Origin: Maricaulis sp034659015
GTDB lineage: Bacteria > Pseudomonadota > Alphaproteobacteria > Caulobacterales > Maricaulaceae
Direction of reading: 5' to 3'
DNA length: 64,000 bases
NCBI GenBank assembly: GCA_034659015.1
Contig: JAYEGL010000016.1
Coordinates: 1 to 64,000, forward strand
Shown here: positions 62,875 to 64,000 of the stretch, piece after piece
Position numbering within the stretch: position 1 is the first letter of the stretch
Layout of the letters: each line of letters starts with the position of its first letter
Position numbers and translations under genes: made by a program
The notes under the pieces: generated by a model
Told to the model about the DNA's origin: nothing
The model's database searches: none
The model's input: the letters and a program-made list of their open reading frames with translations, nothing else

Positions 62875-64000
62875 GTGAAACTCATCCTCACACTTCTGGC
62901 GGCGAATGCGGTGTGCGGTGCACAACCCGCGCCGGAGCCGGTCCGGCCGCCCTTTGCCGCGCCGTGTCCGGTCTGCACGGCGTTCGACCGCTTCTATGAC
63001 GCCCGCGACAATGCCCTGGCCTGGACGGGGCGGGCCGATCCGGCGCTTTACGAGACCTTGCTGGGCGCCGTACGGGCTGCGGCTGTCCACGGGCTGGATC
63101 CGGAGCATTATTCATATTCGGCGCTGGAGGCGGGCGATCCGCGCCGCGCGGATCGCGATCTGGACGAGACGGCAACGCGGGCCTGGCTGGATCTGGCGCA
63201 CGATCTCGCCAATGGCCGGCTCGACCCGCGCCGGATCGAGCCCGGCTGGTCCTTGCCGCCGCGCGACGTCGACCTGGCCGCACGGCTGGAGCGGGCGCTG
63301 GAGACCGGCGATGTTGCCGGCAGTCTGACGGAGCTGGCCCCGCAGGACGCCGGCTACCGGCAATTGCAGGCGGGGCTGTCCGGCTTCCGGGATGTCGCGG
63401 CGAAAGGCGCCTGGCCGACGATCGCGCCGGGGCCGGCCCTGCATCCGCAGGATCGAGGGCCGCGCGTCGCGCAGCTGCGCGCCCGGCTTGAAGCGACCGG
63501 GGCTGTCACCCTGCAGGTTCCGGCCGAAGCGCGCGACCTGTTCGACGCGGACATGGCCGCGGCGGTGCTCAGGCTGCAGCGCCGGGCCCATCTGGAGGAC
63601 GATGGCGTGGTCGGTGTGGAGATGCTGGCCTGGCTCAACACGCCGGCGCCCGACCGGGTGCGGCAGATTGCCGCCAATCTGGAGCGCCGGCGCTGGCATC
63701 CCGCCGGCCAAGCGCCGCGCAGCCTGCGGGTCAATATTCCCGATTTCACGCTGGCTGTGATGGAGGACGCAGAGGTCGTCGCGCGGCATCGCGTGATCGT
63801 GGGGCGTCGATCGCGGCAGACTCCGGTCTTCTCCGCCGACATGGCCTACCTTATTCTCAACCCCTGGTGGGAAACGCCGCACAGCCTGGCCGTCCGCGAC
63901 GAGTTGCCGGCCTTCCGCGCCGATCCGGAGGCCGTCGAACGTCTCGGTTTCCAGATTCTCGACCTTGACGGAAATATCATCGATTCCAGCGAGATAGACT
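62875..64000 (+). CDS. L,D-transpeptidase, YcbB type (partial, C-terminus beyond right edge)
   Basis: About 375 residues are visible from a GTG at 62875; no clear ribosome site was found, so the start is provisional. The N-terminus MKLILTLLAANAVCGAQ looks like a short Sec signal. The following region, with a peptidoglycan-binding-like helical part (RVAQLRARLEATGAV; AVLRLQRRAHLEDDGVVGVE, shown as AVLRLQRRAHLEDDG), matches the architecture of YcbB. The catalytic domain begins with RVNIPDFTLAVMEDAEVV, TPVFSADMAYLILNPWWETP and SLAVRDELPAFRADPE. The active-site Cys/His motif lies outside the window. These enzymes make 3-3 cross-links in peptidoglycan. Confidence 0.85.
   Translation, partial: MKLILTLLAANAVCGAQPAPEPVRPPFAAPCPVCTAFDRFYDARDNALAWTGRADPALYETLLGAVRAAAVHGLDPEHYSYSALEAGDPRRADRDLDETATRAWLDLAHDLANGRLDPRRIEPGWSLPPRDVDLAARLERALETGDVAGSLTELAPQDAGYRQLQAGLSGFRDVAAKGAWPTIAPGPALHPQDRGPRVAQLRARLEATGAVTLQVPAEARDLFDADMAAAVLRLQRRAHLEDDGVVGVEMLAWLNTPAPDRVRQIAANLERRRWHPAGQAPRSLRVNIPDFTLAVMEDAEVVARHRVIVGRRSRQTPVFSADMAYLILNPWWETPHSLAVRDELPAFRADPEAVERLGFQILDLDGNIIDSSEID

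Overview
The window is gene-dense, high-GC chromosomal DNA from an alphaproteobacterium. Three features point to the Caulobacterales/Maricaulales side (Oceanicaulis/Glycocaulis-like, an inference from gene content and order only): RNase E carrying a long acidic insertion in its S1 domain, the order rne / amidase / PBP1A / prfB, and an IscR-headed SUF operon with a NifS-type desulfurase, sufT and sufA. No IS element, prophage, CRISPR array or plasmid function was seen. A run of 10 Ns at 30682-30691 marks an assembly gap inside a gene.

Layout. 1-13.9 kb: RNase E (cut by the left edge), a divergent amidase, PBP1A and release factor 2, whose mRNA contains a programmed +1 frameshift. These are followed by a quinol-dependent nitric oxide reductase with an overlapping SirB2-like membrane gene, then on the minus strand a bactofilin/M23 peptidase pair and a peroxiredoxin/DUF455 pair. 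13.9-20.8 kb: a large AsmA/YhdP-like protein, tyrS, anmK and a hydrolase. 20.8-29.2 kb: the iron-sulfur assembly operon iscR, nifS-like, sufB, a RidA-like lipoprotein, sufC, sufD, sufS, sufT, sufA, GST, led by a promoter overlapped by a good IscR box. 29.3-43.8 kb, all minus strand: a diguanylate cyclase, a DEAD-box helicase, two secreted amidohydrolases, a large secreted M14 peptidase, parE, a transglycosylase-like lipoprotein and an autotransporter. 43.9-53.3 kb: glnB-glnA, the NAD(P)HX repair enzyme, malic enzyme, a Ca/Na antiporter, a MATE exporter and a TPMT-like methyltransferase. 53.3-64 kb: tRNA-Leu, the protein quality-control block tig, clpP, clpX, lon, a phenylalanine attenuator with pheA, a TetR regulator, tRNA-Val and a YcbB-type L,D-transpeptidase cut by the right edge.

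How the genes work together. Three themes recur. Envelope building: amidase, PBP1A, bactofilin with its M23 hydrolase, transglycosylase, L,D-transpeptidase and the AsmA-like protein. Iron-sulfur assembly: one long operon with two cysteine desulfurases, probably autoregulated by IscR. Protein homeostasis: trigger factor delivers nascent chains and ClpXP and Lon remove failures. The regulatory highlights are RNA-level: the prfB recoding site and a Phe-rich leader peptide with a terminator hairpin in front of pheA, which together look like a classical ribosome-sensing attenuator.

Three families of short palindromic intergenic repeats occur (A at 17.4 and 52.6 kb; B at 20.0 and 25.5 kb; C as a tandem pair at 53.5 kb). 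Three of the copies fill gaps between convergent genes; one lies inside the suf operon. I found no unmistakably new multi-gene system. The best candidates for new biology are the RidA-like lipoprotein inside the suf operon, the histone-H1-like tail on trigger factor, and the pheA attenuator.
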